A stretch of 64,000 bases of DNA. Origin: an uncultured Paracoccaceae bacterium (lineage in GTDB: Bacteria; Pseudomonadota; Alphaproteobacteria; Rhodobacterales; Rhodobacteraceae). The stretch is taken from contig CALDUK010000019.1 in the NCBI GenBank assembly GCA_937924905.1, forward strand, positions 62,001 through 126,000, written 5' to 3'. Below, one piece after another: positions 1 through 9,070 of the stretch. A program made the translations under genes and the position numbers. A model generated the notes under the pieces. That model made no database searches. It was not told where the DNA came from and saw only the letters and a program-made list of their open reading frames with translations. Position 1 is the stretch's first letter. Each line of letters starts with the position of its first letter.

Positions 1-840
1 TTGATTTGGATGGACGGGACGCTGGCCGATTGGCGCAGCGCCAATGTGCATGTTCTGTCCCATGCGATGCACTATGCGTCATCGGTGTTCGAAGGCGAAC
101 GGGCGTATAACGGCAAGATCTTCAAATCCCGCCAGCATTCCGAGCGGCTGCATTTCTCGGCCAGTCAGCTGGACTTTGAAATTCCATATACTGTCGACGA
201 AATCGAAGCAGCCAAAGCGCTGGTTTTGGCGAAGAACGGTCTGACCGATGCCTATGTGCGTGCGGTTGCCTGGCGGGGTGCGGGTGAAGACATGGGGGTC
301 GCTTCGGCGCGAAACCCTGTGCATCTGGCCATCGCCGCCTGGGAATGGGGCAGCTATTATGGCGACGCCAAATTCAAAGGCGCCAAGCTGGACATTGCCA
401 AGTGGAAGCGCCCGTCGCCCGAGACCATTCCCGTGCATGCGAAAGCCGCTGGTTTGTACATGATTTGCACCACATCAAAGCACGCGGCCGAGGCCAAAGG
501 GTGTTCGGATGCCTTGTTTATGGATTATCGCGGCTATGTGGCTGAGGCGACAGGCGCGAATATCTTCTTTGTCAAGGATGGCGAAGTGCATACCCCCAAC
601 CCCGATTGCTTTCTGAACGGTTTGACCCGGCAGACAGTGATCGGCATGCTGAAAGACCGCCAGATCAAAGTACATGAGCGCGTGATCATGCCCGAGGAAC
701 TGGAAGGGTTCGAACAGTGCTGGCTGACCGGCACCGCCGCCGAGGTGACGCCCGTCGGACAAATTGGCGACTATACCTTCGAGGTTGGTGCGCTGACGCG
801 CGAGATCGCCGAAGGATACGAAACACTGGTGCGGGCCTGA
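1..840 (+). CDS. ilvE: Branched-chain amino acid aminotransferase (5' end cut by window edge)
   Basis: PLP-dependent fold-type IV aminotransferase that makes Val, Ile and Leu from their 2-oxo acids with glutamate. The visible 279 residues open with the strand WMDGTL, followed by HYASSVFEGERAY, the typical substrate-side segment. K147 in VHAKAAGLYM is the likely PLP lysine. The segments GYVAEATGANIFFV and WLTGTAAEVTPV bind the cofactor phosphate. Family members are about 288 residues, so a few N-terminal codons lie outside the window; the TTG at position 1 is probably not the true start. The gene is convergent with the dehydrogenase that follows, and the product is cytoplasmic. The family call is secure. 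Confidence 0.93.
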   Translation: MIWMDGTLADWRSANVHVLSHAMHYASSVFEGERAYNGKIFKSRQHSERLHFSASQLDFEIPYTVDEIEAAKALVLAKNGLTDAYVRAVAWRGAGEDMGVASARNPVHLAIAAWEWGSYYGDAKFKGAKLDIAKWKRPSPETIPVHAKAAGLYMICTTSKHAAEAKGCSDALFMDYRGYVAEATGANIFFVKDGEVHTPNPDCFLNGLTRQTVIGMLKDRQIKVHERVIMPEELEGFEQCWLTGTAAEVTPVGQIGDYTFEVGALTREIAEGYETLVRA

Positions 841-848
841 CGGGCCCG
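832..848. other. Small hairpin between convergent ilvE and gabD
   Basis: A perfect 6-bp inverted repeat, CGGGCC-TGACG-GGCCCG, covers the ilvE stop codon and ends just before the stop of the convergent gene. There is no U-run on either side, so it is not a classical intrinsic terminator. It may protect the 3' ends or slow polymerase. Low certainty. Confidence 0.3.
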
Positions 849-851
849 GCG

Positions 852-2321
852 CTAGACGCCGCCCAGACAGACGTATTTCATTTCCAGATAGTCGTCGCAG
901 CCATAGCGCGAGCCTTCGCGGCCTGTGCCCGATTGCTTGATACCGCCGAACGGGGCGACCTCGGTTGAAATAAGCCCGGTGTTCACGCCGACCATGCCGT
1001 ATTCCAAAGCTTCGACCACCCGCCAGACGCGGGACAGGTCGTTGGCATAGAAATACGAGGCCAGCCCGAAGATCGTGTCGTTCGCCTGTGCAATCACGTC
1101 GTCCACATCGTCAAACTTGAATAGGGGCGCGACCGGTCCAAAGGTTTCCTGGGTCGCGACCGCCATGTCGCGGGTCACCCCGGTCAAAACGGTGGGTTCA
1201 AAAAACGTCCCGCCCAGCGCATGGCGGTTGCCCCCTGTGGCGATGCTGGCACCTTTGCCCAGCGCGTCGGCGATATGGTCTTCGACCTTGTTGACCGCGT
1301 CTTCGCTGATCAACGGCCCGGTCGTGATACCATCGCCGAATCCGTCGCCGATATTCATCGCCTTCGTCGCCGCGACCAGTTTCGCGGTAAAGGCTTCATA
1401 GACAGCGGATTGCACGTAAAGCCGGTTTGCGCAGACGCAAGTTTGACCGTTGTTGCGGTATTTCGAGATCATCGCGCCTTCGACCGCGGCATCGAGATCG
1501 GCGTCATCAAAGACGATAAAGGGCGCGTTGCCGCCCAGTTCCATCGAGGTTTTCATCACCTGATCGGCGGATTGGCGCATCAGGATGCGCCCCACTTCGG
1601 TCGATCCTGTGAATGTCAGCTTGCGGACCTTGGGGTTGTCGCAGAATTCCTGCCCAATGGATTTGGCGTCTGACGACGTCAGAACCGAGAAAAGCCCGCG
1701 TGGCACGCCCGCGCGGTCGGCCAATTCGGCCATTGCAAGCGCCGACAGCGGTGTTTCGGCAGCGGGTTTGGAGACAAAGGCGCAACCCACGGCCAGGGCC
1801 GGGCCGACCTTGCGGGCAATCATGGCGTTTGGGAAGTTCCACGGCGTGATCGACGCGACGACGCCGATGGGTTGCTTCATCACCATGATGCGTTTGTCCG
1901 GCTGGTGGCCAGGGATCAGGTCGCCATAGATACGTTTGGCTTCTTCGGCGAACCATTCGATGAAGCTGGCGCCATACATGACCTCGCCCGTGGCTTCGGG
2001 CAGGGGCTTGCCCATTTCGGCCGTCAGGATGGCGCCCAGATCATCAGCATGGGTGACCATCAGATCGTACCATTTGCGCAAAACGCCCGCGCGGTCTTTG
2101 CCGGTTTTCGCTGCCCAGTCTTTTTGCGCGATATAAGCGGCATCAATGGCGGTTCGGGTTTCTTCGACCCCTAAATCCGGCAGGGTCAGGATGGTTTCGC
2201 CGGTGGATGGGTTTGTCACATCGAACGTCTTGCCGCTGGCGGATGCGTCGATCCAGTGTTCGCCAACAAGGGCTTTGCCAATCAGAAGAGACGGGTCTTT
2301 GAGGCGGGCGGCAAGGGTCAT
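852..2321 (-). CDS. gabD: NAD(P)-dependent succinate-semialdehyde dehydrogenase
   Basis: Aldehyde dehydrogenase superfamily, 489 residues, expected to oxidise succinate semialdehyde to succinate (GABA shunt and related routes). The family landmarks are present: TPWNFPNAM before the cofactor site, FTGSTEVGR, the general-base Glu in MELGGNAP, and the catalytic Cys in NGQTCVCANR. The C-terminal PFGGIKQSGTGREGS is typical of GabD. The ATG at 2321 is chosen because it follows an AAAGGA ribosome site and gives the normal N-terminus MTLAARLKDP; the open frame extends 38 codons further without support. A second paralog lies at 27950-29401. Exact substrate preference is inferred. Confidence 0.9.
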   Translation of the reverse strand: MTLAARLKDPSLLIGKALVGEHWIDASASGKTFDVTNPSTGETILTLPDLGVEETRTAIDAAYIAQKDWAAKTGKDRAGVLRKWYDLMVTHADDLGAILTAEMGKPLPEATGEVMYGASFIEWFAEEAKRIYGDLIPGHQPDKRIMVMKQPIGVVASITPWNFPNAMIARKVGPALAVGCAFVSKPAAETPLSALAMAELADRAGVPRGLFSVLTSSDAKSIGQEFCDNPKVRKLTFTGSTEVGRILMRQSADQVMKTSMELGGNAPFIVFDDADLDAAVEGAMISKYRNNGQTCVCANRLYVQSAVYEAFTAKLVAATKAMNIGDGFGDGITTGPLISEDAVNKVEDHIADALGKGASIATGGNRHALGGTFFEPTVLTGVTRDMAVATQETFGPVAPLFKFDDVDDVIAQANDTIFGLASYFYANDLSRVWRVVEALEYGMVGVNTGLISTEVAPFGGIKQSGTGREGSRYGCDDYLEMKYVCLGGV

Positions 2322-2423
2322 GTTGTGTCCTTTTGTTGGTGGTGATTTGTGTGCCAAGGCGCGCGGAAATGTCCAGTGCAAACGATGCTGGACGCTGCCC
2401 CAATGCTCGGTCAGACTGCGCGC

Positions 2424-2822
2424 ATGGCGCATCATTTCACCTGTCGTGTTTACTATGAAGACACCGATCTGGCGGGCATTGTGTATTATGCGAATTACCT
2501 AAAATTCATCGAACGCGCGCGCACGGAATGGGTGCGGTCACGCGGCATTGATCAGCGCGCCCTGAAACAGAACGACGGGATTGTCTTTGCGGTCCGGCGC
2601 GTGGAAGCCGACTATCTGCGCCCGGCCGTATTTGACGATCAGCTGACTGTGGCAACCACTTTGGCGCAGGCAACCGGTGCGCGGCTGGTGTTGAACCAGA
2701 CTGTGACGCGAGACGGCGACACATTGTTCGAGGCTGTCGTGACCTTGGTGGCGCTGGCCGAAAACGGCCGGCCTGCACGGGTGCCGGATGCCGTCCGGGC
2801 CGCATTGGATTTGGCCGTTTAG
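2424..2822 (+). CDS. ybgC: Tol-Pal-associated acyl-CoA thioesterase YbgC
   Basis: Hotdog-fold acyl-CoA thioesterase of about 132 residues that heads the tol-pal gene cluster in most Proteobacteria. The signature VYYEDTDLAGIVYYANYLKFIER carries the catalytic Asp, followed by RARTEW and the conserved FAVRRVEADYLRPA strand. The start at 2424 gives the usual N-terminus MAHHFTCRVYYEDTD; an upstream ATG at 2403 is in frame and cannot be ruled out. It faces away from gabD with about 100 bp between them and is followed by tolQ after 129 bp. The role in phospholipid or envelope maintenance is family knowledge. Confidence 0.9.
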   Translation: MAHHFTCRVYYEDTDLAGIVYYANYLKFIERARTEWVRSRGIDQRALKQNDGIVFAVRRVEADYLRPAVFDDQLTVATTLAQATGARLVLNQTVTRDGDTLFEAVVTLVALAENGRPARVPDAVRAALDLAV

Positions 2823-2951
2823 GCGGAAGCACGCTGGCCCAATGGCGATGATTTGCGTGTTCTTCTTGGCAAGGCCCCTGCCCCTGAGATAAACTTGTGT
2901 CAAACGAGGGACCCAAAAGACAAAACCATAAGGGTCGAAGAGAGCAGGAAG

Positions 2952-3650
2952 ATGGAAACCGAAGCCTTGGCCGCGGCAGCGCATGCCGACTTTTCGATGT
3001 GGGCGCTGTTCTGGCGCGCCACCTTCACCGTCAAACTTGTGATGATCGCTTTGATCCTGGCATCTGTGTGGGCCTGGGCCGTGATCATCGACAAGCATCG
3101 CCAATACGGCCGCGCCCGGCGCGAGACCGGGGCGTTTGAAGGCAAGTTCTGGTCGGGCGAGCCGTTGGATTCGCTGTTCGACGAAATCGGGCCAACGCCT
3201 GTGGGCCGGACCCAGCGCATCTTTGCCGCGGGCATGACCGAATGGCGGCGGTCGCACAAACAGGATGGCGAAACGATTGGCGGCGCGCATGGGCGGATTG
3301 ACCGTTCTATGGATGTGGCCATTCAGAAAGAAGCCGAAAGCCTGCAAAAAGGATTGCCTTTGCTGGCGACAATTGGCTCGACCGCGCCGTTTGTAGGTCT
3401 GTTCGGGACGGTCATCGGGATTATGAACGCGTTCATAGAGATCGGTCAGCAGCAATCAACCAACCTTGCAGTCGTAGCCCCGGGGATTGCCGAAGCGTTG
3501 TTGGCGACCGGCCTTGGGCTTTTGGCCGCTATTCCGGCGGTCATCTTCTTTAACAAGCTTTCGTCTGACAGTGACCGGATCATTGCAGGCTATGAAAGCT
3601 TTGCCGACGAATTTGCGACCATCCTTTCGCGCCAGTTGGACCAACGCTGA
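2952..3650 (+). CDS. tolQ: Tol-Pal system proton channel subunit TolQ
   Basis: ExbB/TolQ-type inner-membrane protein of 232 residues. With TolR it forms the proton-driven motor that energises TolA during cell constriction. There are three membrane spans: one near residues 15-45 (TFTVKLVMIALILASVWAW) and two in the C-terminal half (LLATIGSTAPFVGLFGTVIGIM and ALLATGLGLLAAIPAVIFF). The GSTAPFVGLFGTVIGIMNAF block is diagnostic. The start METEALAAAAHADFSM at 2952 is preceded by an AGGAAG ribosome site; the open frame upstream lacks family similarity. The stop overlaps the tolR start (TGATG), so the two are translationally coupled. Confidence 0.95.
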   Translation: METEALAAAAHADFSMWALFWRATFTVKLVMIALILASVWAWAVIIDKHRQYGRARRETGAFEGKFWSGEPLDSLFDEIGPTPVGRTQRIFAAGMTEWRRSHKQDGETIGGAHGRIDRSMDVAIQKEAESLQKGLPLLATIGSTAPFVGLFGTVIGIMNAFIEIGQQQSTNLAVVAPGIAEALLATGLGLLAAIPAVIFFNKLSSDSDRIIAGYESFADEFATILSRQLDQR

Positions 3651-4111
3651 TGGGTGCGGGTGTCCAACAGGCCGAACGCGCGGGCGGACGGCGCAGGCGG
3701 CGGCGGAACCGGCCCATGTCCGAGATCAACGTGACGCCTTTTGTGGATGTCATGCTGGTTTTGTTGATCATCTTCATGGTTGCGGCACCTTTGACAACCG
3801 TGGGCGTGCCCGTGGAACTGCCGAAAACGGCCGCGACAAGCCTGCCGTCAGAACAGGAAGAACCGCTGGCGGTTACGCTGACCGCCGAAGGCGGCATACA
3901 GATCCAGACAACCGATGTGTCGGATGACGAAATTATCCCTCGCCTGCGCGGCATTATGGCCGAGCGGTCGTCAGACCGTGTGTTTCTGCGGGCCGATGGC
4001 GCAATCCCATATGCGCGCGTCGTACAGGTCATGGGCGCTTTGAACGCGGCTGGCATTACGAATATCGGGCTTGTGACCGACACGGGCGGGCCGACGCTGG
4101 ACGGCGGATAG
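3650..4111 (+). CDS. tolR: Tol-Pal system subunit TolR
   Basis: ExbD/TolR family, 153 residues: a short cytoplasmic arginine-rich N-terminus, one membrane helix (DVMLVLLIIFMVAAPL) and a periplasmic domain. The motif MSEINVTPFVDVMLVLLIIFM contains the Asp that lines the TolQ proton path. The ATG overlaps the tolQ stop by one base, and tolA starts three bases after the tolR stop. This tight packing fits a motor complex made in fixed ratio. Confidence 0.95.
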   Translation: MGAGVQQAERAGGRRRRRRNRPMSEINVTPFVDVMLVLLIIFMVAAPLTTVGVPVELPKTAATSLPSEQEEPLAVTLTAEGGIQIQTTDVSDDEIIPRLRGIMAERSSDRVFLRADGAIPYARVVQVMGALNAAGITNIGLVTDTGGPTLDGG

Positions 4112-4114
4112 ACT

Positions 4115-5224
4115 TTGCAGACGGGCTGGACCCTTTCAGGCGTAGGGCATGGTGCCCTGTTCTTTGTGCTTATGTTCGGCGGGCTTTTTGCAAGCAACCG
4201 CGAACCAGAAGACGTGACCGTTTCAGACGTCACCGTGATTTCGGAAGAAGAATTTGCAGCCCTGACCCTGCCTGGTGCCGCGCCCGAGGCGCAAACCCAA
4301 GCGCCCGAAGTTTCGACACCCGAACCCGAGCTCGAGCTCGACGCCCCCGAAGCGCCGGCCGAAGACGCCGCGCCAAGCCTGCCGGAAAGCCCCGAGGTCG
4401 ATGTCCCCGAAGCGCCCGAGGCCCCGGATATCATCGTACCCGACCCGGTGCCGGGGGCCATCCCCGTTGAAACAACGCCACCTGTTCAGGTGGCTCCGTC
4501 CGATCTGGACGGCACATCCCTGGAACGCGATGCGGTGGCCGCCCCGGCCCCACGTGTCGCCGCCGTGCCGCAAGTTGCGCCACCGCCCGAAGCCGAAACC
4601 GCGCCCGAGGTGGTGCAGGACACCGCCCCCGAACCGACGCCCGAACCAGCGCCCGAGCCGGAATCCGAAGAGCCCGCCGCCCCGGAAGAAGCGAGCGACC
4701 GGATTGTGACCGAAGCAGAAGAAGTGGAAACCTTTGCGCCCGCCAGTTCGATGCGCCCCCGCGCGCGCCCAGCACGACCCGTGCGCCAGGCCGAAACACC
4801 CGCCGCCCCGGTTCAGGAAGAGCCAGCGCGCCCCAGCACCGATGACGCCGTTGCCGCGGCTTTGGGGGAAAGCGAACCGGAACAACCCGCACGGTCGGGG
4901 CCACCCCTGACGGGCGGCGAACGCGAAGGTCTGCGCGTGGCAGTCAGCAATTGCTGGAATGTCGGCAGTCTGTCGACCGATGCCCTGGGGACCACCGTTG
5001 TGGTGAGTGTCGAAATGGAACAATCCGGCAAACCGGTGACCGGTTCAATTCGCCTGGTCAGTTCTTCGGGCGGGTCGGGCGCGGCAGCACAACAAGCGTT
5101 TGACGCGGCGCGGCGCGCAATAATCCGCTGTGGCGCAAGAGGCTTTCCATTGCCGGTTGAAAAATTCGACCAATGGCGTGAAATCGAAATGACGTTCAAC
5201 CCGGAAGGGATGCAGTTCAGATGA
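4115..5224 (+). CDS. tolA: TolA-like energy-transducing envelope protein
   Basis: 369-residue protein in the tolA position. It has an N-terminal membrane anchor ([16 protein letters not shown]), then a long Pro/Glu/Ala-rich low-complexity linker spanning roughly residues 45-265 that bridges the periplasm. The compact C-terminal domain from about residue 270 contains NCWNVGSLS and FNPEGMQF. It uses a TTG start three bases after tolR; no ATG fits. The stop overlaps the tolB start. The repetitive linker yields long opposite-strand open frames that are composition artefacts. Family knowledge: the C-terminal domain contacts Pal and TolB. Confidence 0.88.
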   Translation: MQTGWTLSGVGHGALFFVLMFGGLFASNREPEDVTVSDVTVISEEEFAALTLPGAAPEAQTQAPEVSTPEPELELDAPEAPAEDAAPSLPESPEVDVPEAPEAPDIIVPDPVPGAIPVETTPPVQVAPSDLDGTSLERDAVAAPAPRVAAVPQVAPPPEAETAPEVVQDTAPEPTPEPAPEPESEEPAAPEEASDRIVTEAEEVETFAPASSMRPRARPARPVRQAETPAAPVQEEPARPSTDDAVAAALGESEPEQPARSGPPLTGGEREGLRVAVSNCWNVGSLSTDALGTTVVVSVEMEQSGKPVTGSIRLVSSSGGSGAAAQQAFDAARRAIIRCGARGFPLPVEKFDQWREIEMTFNPEGMQFR

Positions 5225-6633
5225 CATACTTTGATGAGACGGCTATAAATGCGCGGTTTTTCCAGCGGGCGATGCGCAGGTTTCTTGCCCGCAAGAACAC
5301 AGGCCTGACGCGATGGATGGCTGCGTGTTTTCTGGCCGTGTCGATAGCCGCCCCTGCCGTCGCCCAGGACAGATCAGGCCCTTTGCGGATTGAGATCACC
5401 GAAGGTGTGATTGAACCTGTTCCGATCGCTGTCGCGCCGTTCCTTGCGGAAAACGCCGCCGCGTCAGAATTTGCGCGTGAGATCACCGGCGTTGTCGCCT
5501 CGGATCTTGTAGGCACAGGGCTGTTCCGCGATTTGCCGCGCGAAAGCTATATCAGCGAAGTCACAAATTTTGATGGCGAGGTCGCCTATGCCGACTGGAA
5601 GGCCATCAATGCCGAAGCCCTGGTGGTCGGCGCCGTGACCATGACGTCGGACAACCGGTTGTTGGTGAAGTTTCGTCTGTTCGATATTTTCACCGGCGCA
5701 CCGCTGGGCGACGGTTTGCAGTTTGCAGGCAGCACAAACAGTTGGCGGCGCGTGGCCCATAAAGTGGCCGATCAGGTGTACAGCCGGATCACGGGCGAAG
5801 ACGGGTATTTTGACAGCCGTGTTGTCTATGTCGAAGAGACCGGACCGAAGAATGCCCGCCAGAAACGGCTGGCAATCATGGATTATGACGGGGCGAATGT
5901 TCAGTTTCTGACGGACGCGTCGTCTATTGTCTTGGCCCCCCGGTTTTCGCCCACAGGCGACCGGGTGCTGTTCACCAGCTATGAAACCGGGTTTCCGCAG
6001 ATCTATGAGCTGGCCGTGGGTCAGGTGCAAAAGCGCGCGCTGTCCGAGCTGGATGCAGAAACCATGACATTCGCGCCGCGCTATGCGCCAAACGGAAGGA
6101 CTGTGGTGTATTCCGAAGCGCGCGGTGGCAATACTGATATCTTCCGGCTGGATTTGAACACGGGCGACCGCGTGCGGTTGACCAGCGCGCCGTCGATTGA
6201 AACCGCGCCCTCGTTTTCGCCGGACGGCAGTCAGATTGTGTTTGAAAGCGACCGGTCGGGGAACCAGCAGCTGTATGTTATGGGCTTGAATGGTGGCGAA
6301 CCAAAGCGGATCAGCTTTGGCCAGGGGCGCTATGGCACGCCGGTCTGGTCGCCGCGGGGCGATTTCATTGCGTTCACCAAACAGAACAACGGTCGGTTTC
6401 ATATCGGCGTGATGCGCACCGATGGATCGAACGAGCGTTTGTTGACTGCGTCCTTTCTGGACGAAGGCCCCACCTGGGCCCCCAATGGACGGGTGTTGAT
6501 GTTCACCCGTGAAAGCGCCGGGGCCGATGGCCAACCGGCCTTGTTCAGTGTTGATATTTCGGGACGCAATCTGCGCCGGGTGCCGACAGCAACGGCGGCG
6601 TCGGATCCAGCCTGGTCGCCGCTTTTGCCTTAG
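5221..6633 (+). CDS. tolB: Tol-Pal system beta-propeller protein TolB
   Basis: Periplasmic TolB: a signal peptide ending at AAPAVAQ, an N-terminal alpha/beta domain ([20 protein letters not shown]), and a C-terminal propeller with repeated blades of the SPDG/SPTGD type ([69 protein letters not shown]). It binds Pal and TolA. The ATG at 5221 overlaps the tolA stop (ATGA). An internal ATG at 5272 would give a more conventional signal peptide of about 32 residues, so the start is not settled. The usual tolB-pal adjacency is broken here by a leftward gene. Confidence 0.94.
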   Translation: MTYFDETAINARFFQRAMRRFLARKNTGLTRWMAACFLAVSIAAPAVAQDRSGPLRIEITEGVIEPVPIAVAPFLAENAAASEFAREITGVVASDLVGTGLFRDLPRESYISEVTNFDGEVAYADWKAINAEALVVGAVTMTSDNRLLVKFRLFDIFTGAPLGDGLQFAGSTNSWRRVAHKVADQVYSRITGEDGYFDSRVVYVEETGPKNARQKRLAIMDYDGANVQFLTDASSIVLAPRFSPTGDRVLFTSYETGFPQIYELAVGQVQKRALSELDAETMTFAPRYAPNGRTVVYSEARGGNTDIFRLDLNTGDRVRLTSAPSIETAPSFSPDGSQIVFESDRSGNQQLYVMGLNGGEPKRISFGQGRYGTPVWSPRGDFIAFTKQNNGRFHIGVMRTDGSNERLLTASFLDEGPTWAPNGRVLMFTRESAGADGQPALFSVDISGRNLRRVPTATAASDPAWSPLLP

Positions 6634-6635
6634 GC

Positions 6636-6704
6636 CCTGAAAAGAAAAACAAGCGGGACCCGCAACGCGCCCGCCACCAGGCGTGAGTTGCAAGGTCCCG
6701 CTTG
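6636..6704 (-). terminator. Long hairpin with U-run, terminator for a leftward transcript
   Basis: Nested inverted repeats: CAAGCGGGACC (6650-6660) pairs perfectly with GGTCCCGCTTG (6694-6704). Inside it GCAAC pairs with GTTGC, and CGCC pairs with GGCG around an ACCA loop. On the minus strand the stem is followed by TTTTTCTTTT (6636-6648). It ends leftward transcription two bases beyond the tolB stop, so it probably serves the gene at 6805-7155 or a small RNA. Confidence 0.7.
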
Positions 6705-6755
6705 GCCGCCTCTGCTTCCCATTGAGCTACGTGAGCGTCCCAGCAGGGCGGCATG
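6636..6755 (-). ncRNA. Candidate structured small RNA or 3' UTR element with tRNA-like 5' segment
   Basis: Minus-strand reading of about 120 nt. It begins with a stretch resembling the 5' part of a tRNA (7 nt, TA, then GCTCAATGGGA as in a D-arm), continues through GCGGGACCTTGCAA, and ends in the long terminator hairpin. No acceptor partner, anticodon arm or T-arm can be completed, so it is not an intact tRNA. It could be a tRNA-derived remnant, an independent small RNA, or the structured 3' end of the upstream mRNA. Tentative. Confidence 0.3.
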
Positions 6756-6804
6756 GATCACCCAAAACGTTGGGCGGATACTGGTAAACAAGTGGGTGGT
6801 CAGG

Positions 6805-7155
6805 TCAGGCAACCCAACGCAAAGGCACGCCGCGTCCGCTGATCATGCCCAGCGCTGTCATGCGTCCCAAAATCTGAAAATACGCAACCGCATCGTCATG
6901 GGTGCGGATGTGCAGCACATCGTCAGGCTGATCAAACGCCGGGTCTTGGTTGTCCTCGCGCAGCACAACAGAGCCGCGAATATCATTCATCGATGGCACG
7001 TCCCAGAACCGGTCGGCGACATGTCGCATAAGGTCCAGATCACCCGTGACGACCAGGCGCGGCCCTGCCTTTTCGCCGGTCATGGAAAAAACCGGACACG
7101 TCAGTTGATCGGCAGAGCGATAAAGATCGGCGGGTATGGTGTCGAAATCAAACAT
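6805..7155 (-). CDS. Conserved hypothetical protein, 116 aa
   Basis: Small soluble protein with no signal peptide or membrane span. It starts MFDFDTIPADLYRSA and contains the strand GPRLVVTGDLDLMRHVADRFWDVPS and a C-terminal HIRTHDDAVAYFQILGRMTAL. The start at 7155 is the only ATG that gives a compact globular protein; the upstream open frame is basic and low-quality, and no strong ribosome site is visible. I do not recognise the family. It points leftward and splits tolB from pal, which are adjacent in most relatives. Confidence 0.6.
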   Translation of the reverse strand: MFDFDTIPADLYRSADQLTCPVFSMTGEKAGPRLVVTGDLDLMRHVADRFWDVPSMNDIRGSVVLREDNQDPAFDQPDDVLHIRTHDDAVAYFQILGRMTALGMISGRGVPLRWVA

Positions 7156-7688
7156 GACACCGAGATAAGACCAAAGCGGTTTGGTTTTACGGGGAAAGCA
7201 ATCGGGGTTTTCCCACCCCGCCCGTTTTATCTGTCTTGTGCAGCCGCCCCCGCGTCTGGGTCTGGCGCTTTCGTTCAAGTTGGAGAACGCCGACAAATTC
7301 CACGCGATTTGCTTATAAATATTGTTTTAGATCAGTATGTTACGCGCGTCCTGGCAAAACTGTCGTGACGCGTTTCGGACTTGCGTATTGCCCTGCCATT
7401 GAGCCAGTCAGCATTGACGATAGGCCTTTTGGCACGCCGCCCATTGCGAAAGATCCAGCCAAACTGACGCTACGTCGCCGCGCCAAAAAAACGCGATGCG
7501 CCCCGGTATCAACGGGTGATCGTGGTTGGTTTCGATCACTGTCGGCCTGTCTTGTTGTTATTGCTTAACACCGGATCGACCGGCATGTCTTTGCCGAGAC
7601 ATCAAAGCTGCGTGCGGCCCGTTTTCTTAGCCGCAAAGCGGTGATACCGTGAGACCAAGAGCAGAAAAACACACCACAGGTGACAAGC
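7156..7688. other. Intergenic stretch before pal
   Basis: About 530 bp between a leftward gene and pal. It includes an A/T-rich patch (GCTTATAAATATTG near 7311-7324) that could hold divergent promoter elements. The open frames crossing it have no recognisable protein features. No repeat or RNA gene was seen. Confidence 0.4.
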
Positions 7689-8195
7689 ATGACATTCACA
7701 AAGACAGCAGTACTTCTGACCGCATTCGCATTGAGCGCGTGCACAAGCGCTGACCGGTTCGGTTCGGGAAGCGGCACAGGTGCCGCCGGGGCAGACGGAA
7801 GTTTGGCCGGGTCGATCAGTGATCCGACTTCGCCGGCCTATTTCAACGCAACGGTCGGAGACCGGGTGTTGTTTTTGGTCGATCAATCCACGCTTTCGCA
7901 AGAGGCGCAGTTTGTGCTGGACGGGCAAGCCGATTGGTTGCTGACTAACAGCGAATATTCCGCATTGATCGAAGGCCACGCCGATGAACAAGGCACGCGT
8001 GACTATAACCTTGCGCTTGGCGCGCGGCGGGCATCGGCGGTTCAGAATTACCTGATTTCAAAAGGCGTGGCACCGGGCCGTCTGAAGACTATTTCCTATG
8101 GGAAGGAACGCCCGATTGAGATCTGTTCGGACGAGGCCTGCTATTCGCAGAACCGTCGGTCCGTCACGGTGATCACCGCGGGCGCGGGCGTTTAA
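7689..8195 (+). CDS. pal: Peptidoglycan-associated lipoprotein Pal
   Basis: Outer-membrane lipoprotein with the lipobox LSAC at residues 17-20 and a C-terminal OmpA-like domain. The peptidoglycan-binding motif runs IEGHADEQGTRDYNLALGARRASAVQNYL, with NRRSV near the end. It anchors the outer membrane to peptidoglycan and works with TolB. The ATG at 7689 follows CAGGTGA; a GTG at 7680 is in frame but would place the signal peptide oddly. cpoB follows after 12 bp, indicating an operon. Confidence 0.95.
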   Translation: MTFTKTAVLLTAFALSACTSADRFGSGSGTGAAGADGSLAGSISDPTSPAYFNATVGDRVLFLVDQSTLSQEAQFVLDGQADWLLTNSEYSALIEGHADEQGTRDYNLALGARRASAVQNYLISKGVAPGRLKTISYGKERPIEICSDEACYSQNRRSVTVITAGAGV

Positions 8196-8207
8196 ACGGA
8201 GGCGCGC

Positions 8208-9065
8208 ATGAGGGGGGCCCTATTGATTGCGGCTGTGTTGCTGGCGGGACCAGCCATGGCTCAGGACGATCAGACACTGGCGGATATCCGGCAGGAACTG
8301 ACAGTGCTGTTCGTCGAAATGCAAAAGCTAAAGCGCGAGTTATCGACCACGGGCGGCGCGAATGTGAACCTGACGGGCACCAACGCGCTGTCGCGATTGG
8401 ATGCGATGGAAGCCGAGGTTCAGCGCCTGACCGCCGCGACCGAACAATTGACGAACCGGGTGGATGCGGTTGTGGCCGATGGCACAAACCAGATCGGCGA
8501 CCTTGAATTTCGTCTCTGCGAACTGGAGCCCGGCTGCGACATCGGATCGCTTGGTGATACCCCGACGCTGGGCGGCGGCGCCTTGCCGACCGCATCGGCC
8601 CCGGCCAGCAACAGCGCGGCCGGAACGCCGGTTGAAACCGACCCCGTGTCAGGTCTGACAGATCTGGGTGGCACCGAGTTGGCATTTGCGGAAAAGGACG
8701 ACTTTGAACGCGCCAAGGCCAGTTACGACGGTGGCAACTTCGAAGCCGCCGCCGAGCAGTTTCAGCGTTTCACCGAGACCTATCAAGGTGGGCCTTTGAC
8801 CGGGCTTGCGCATTTGATGCGCGGCGAGAGCCTGTCGAAACTTGGCCTGACCTCAAGCGCGGCGCGGGCATATCTGGAAAGCTATTCGGGGACACCCGAC
8901 GGGCCGACCGCGCCCACGGCTTTGCTGCGCCTGGGCCAATCTCTGGACGGGCTTGGTCAAACGCAAGAGGCCTGCATCACACTTTCAGAGGTCAGCGCGC
9001 GGTTCCCGAGTTCGGACGCGTCGATCGAAGCGCAGGCCGCGCGGGCCGGAATGGGGTGTTCTTGA
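8208..9065 (+). CDS. cpoB: Cell division coordinator CpoB (YbgF)
   Basis: Periplasmic tol-pal accessory protein of 285 residues: a signal peptide ending at GPAMAQ, an N-terminal coiled-coil trimerisation region (residues 20-90) and C-terminal TPR-like repeats beginning DFERAKASYDGGNFEAAAEQFQRF. It links peptidoglycan synthesis with Tol-driven constriction in characterised species. It has a strong GGAGG ribosome site and sits 12 bp after pal. Confidence 0.93.
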   Translation: MRGALLIAAVLLAGPAMAQDDQTLADIRQELTVLFVEMQKLKRELSTTGGANVNLTGTNALSRLDAMEAEVQRLTAATEQLTNRVDAVVADGTNQIGDLEFRLCELEPGCDIGSLGDTPTLGGGALPTASAPASNSAAGTPVETDPVSGLTDLGGTELAFAEKDDFERAKASYDGGNFEAAAEQFQRFTETYQGGPLTGLAHLMRGESLSKLGLTSSAARAYLESYSGTPDGPTAPTALLRLGQSLDGLGQTQEACITLSEVSARFPSSDASIEAQAARAGMGCS

Positions 9066-9070
9066 TCCGT

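Noticed and set aside
2538-3455. 305-aa minus-strand open frame across ybgC and tolQ
   Set aside because: Crosses two real genes on the other strand; composition is not protein-like.
4223-5023. Long minus-strand open frame of 266 aa opposite tolA
   Set aside because: Mirror of the Pro/Glu-rich tolA linker; Gly/Arg/Phe-rich, no family pattern, and inside a well-supported gene.
5464-6693. 409-aa minus-strand open frame opposite tolB
   Set aside because: tolB is unambiguous on the plus strand; the antisense frame has no recognisable domain.
6650-6755. Intact tRNA call on the minus strand
   Set aside because: Only a D-arm-like segment is present; acceptor, anticodon and T-arms cannot be formed.
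7236-7568. 110-aa plus-strand open frame before pal
   Set aside because: No ribosome site, Arg/Cys-rich, no similarity to known patterns.
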